The notes under the pieces are model-generated. The model worked only from the letters and a program-made list of their open reading frames with translations. It did not search any database and had not been told where the DNA came from. Positions 6,541 to 6,730 of a DNA stretch of 6,730 nucleotides are shown in pieces (the first letter of the stretch is position 1; every line of letters begins with the position of its first letter). The translations under genes were made by a program, and so were the position numbers. Where the stretch lies: the NCBI GenBank assembly GCA_019348475.1, contig JAHWJJ010000259.1:1-6730 (forward strand), given 5' to 3'. Source of the stretch: Gemmatimonadota bacterium. Lineage in GTDB: Bacteria > Gemmatimonadota > Gemmatimonadetes > Longimicrobiales > Longimicrobiaceae.

Positions 6541-6593
6541 TCACACAGAGACACGGAGACACAGAGGAAGAACTTCAAAAGGAGTTCTCTGTG
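6541..6593. repeat. CACAGAG-type tandem repeat with imperfect hairpin
   Basis: Three 8-bp units stand in tandem: CACAGAGA (6544-6551), CACGGAGA (6552-6559) and CACAGAGG (6560-6567). The last unit pairs with CTCTGTG at 6587-6593. The stem continues AACT (6571-6574)/AGTT (6583-6586), with a 4-base GAAG bulge at 6567-6570 or so and an 8-base loop. It lies between the stop of the partial gene (6598) and the DUF1460 start, so it may act as a weak terminator or mRNA boundary on the minus strand. Similar strings are, from memory, widely scattered between genes in several environmental phyla. Confidence 0.6.
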
Positions 6594-6597
6594 CCGT

Positions 6598-6730
6598 TCA
6601 ATCTTCATCGTCGTCGGGGCCTGCTTCGAGCACCGAGCGCAGCAGGTAGTCGAGCCGGTCCAGCCGCTCGCGCTCGGAGCGGAGCTCCAGGAGGCGCTGC
6701 TGCCACGCGGGGTCCACGCGGATCGCCTGA
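6598..6730 (-). CDS. C-terminal fragment of an unidentified charged protein
   Basis: Reading from the window edge, 43 residues end at a TGA (6598-6600). They begin QAIRVDPAWQQRLLELRSER and end in an acidic tail GPDDDED. Almost every codon ends in G or C until the last few, which supports real coding on this strand. The middle (QRLLELRSERERLDRLDYLLRSVL) looks like a charged amphipathic helix or short coiled coil. The family is not recognisable from this piece. The gap to the DUF1460 start is 89 bp and contains the repeat, so shared transcription is possible but not shown. Confidence 0.6.
   Translation of the reverse strand, partial: QAIRVDPAWQQRLLELRSERERLDRLDYLLRSVLEAGPDDDED

Noticed and set aside
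6544..6567. CRISPR array
   Set aside because: The units are 8 bp and directly abutting, with no spacers and no Cas genes. This is a simple tandem repeat.
5447..6649. 400-codon open frame on the plus strand
   Set aside because: It is antisense to the DUF1460 gene, runs through the repeat and has shadow composition rich in Arg, His, Ala and Val. The opposite strand has recognisable catalytic motifs.

Overview
The window is uniformly GC-rich, and codon third positions are strongly G/C-biased in every gene called. It holds a SusC/SusD pair without carbohydrate-active enzymes, small secreted proteins, and intergenic DNA built from short palindromes. The SusC plug wording (LGELVVTG, then RREVGNAVSS) and the SusD ending (FPQSECDRNPN) resemble Gemmatimonadota proteins, particularly Longimicrobium-like soil bacteria. 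That assignment is an inference from protein style; no marker gene is present.

Layout from left to right. Positions 1-184 hold the end of a CACAGAG-type repeat and no convincing gene. Positions 185-751 (+) encode a small exported protein with two glycine-rich hydrophobic segments. Positions 752-950 are a palindrome-rich, probably dispersed intergenic element, followed by a strong hairpin at 951-980. This hairpin lies 32 bp past the stop of the minus-strand genes. Positions 1013-2380 (-) encode a SusD/RagB lipoprotein, and 2385-5432 (-) a SusC/RagA TonB-dependent outer-membrane transporter, only 4 bp apart. Positions 5433-5590 form the SusC leader, with two hairpins, a good ribosome binding site, a weak candidate promoter and small inverted repeats. 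Positions 5591-6508 (-) encode a Tat-exported DUF1460 (NlpC/P60-like) protein, probably a cell-wall amidase or peptidase. A second CACAGAG repeat lies at 6541-6593, and the C-terminal 43 residues of an unidentified minus-strand protein lie at 6598-6730.

Function. SusD would bind a substrate at the cell surface, and SusC would import it through the outer membrane using TonB energy. No glycoside hydrolase, sigma factor or FecR gene lies in the window, and SusC lacks an N-terminal signalling domain, so the substrate cannot be read from the sequence. The upstream DUF1460 enzyme makes peptidoglycan fragments or peptides a reasonable but unproven guess. The protein-coding content is ordinary for this kind of genome. 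The parts most worth a second look are the repeats and the structured SusC leader; I do not see a clearly new biological system.
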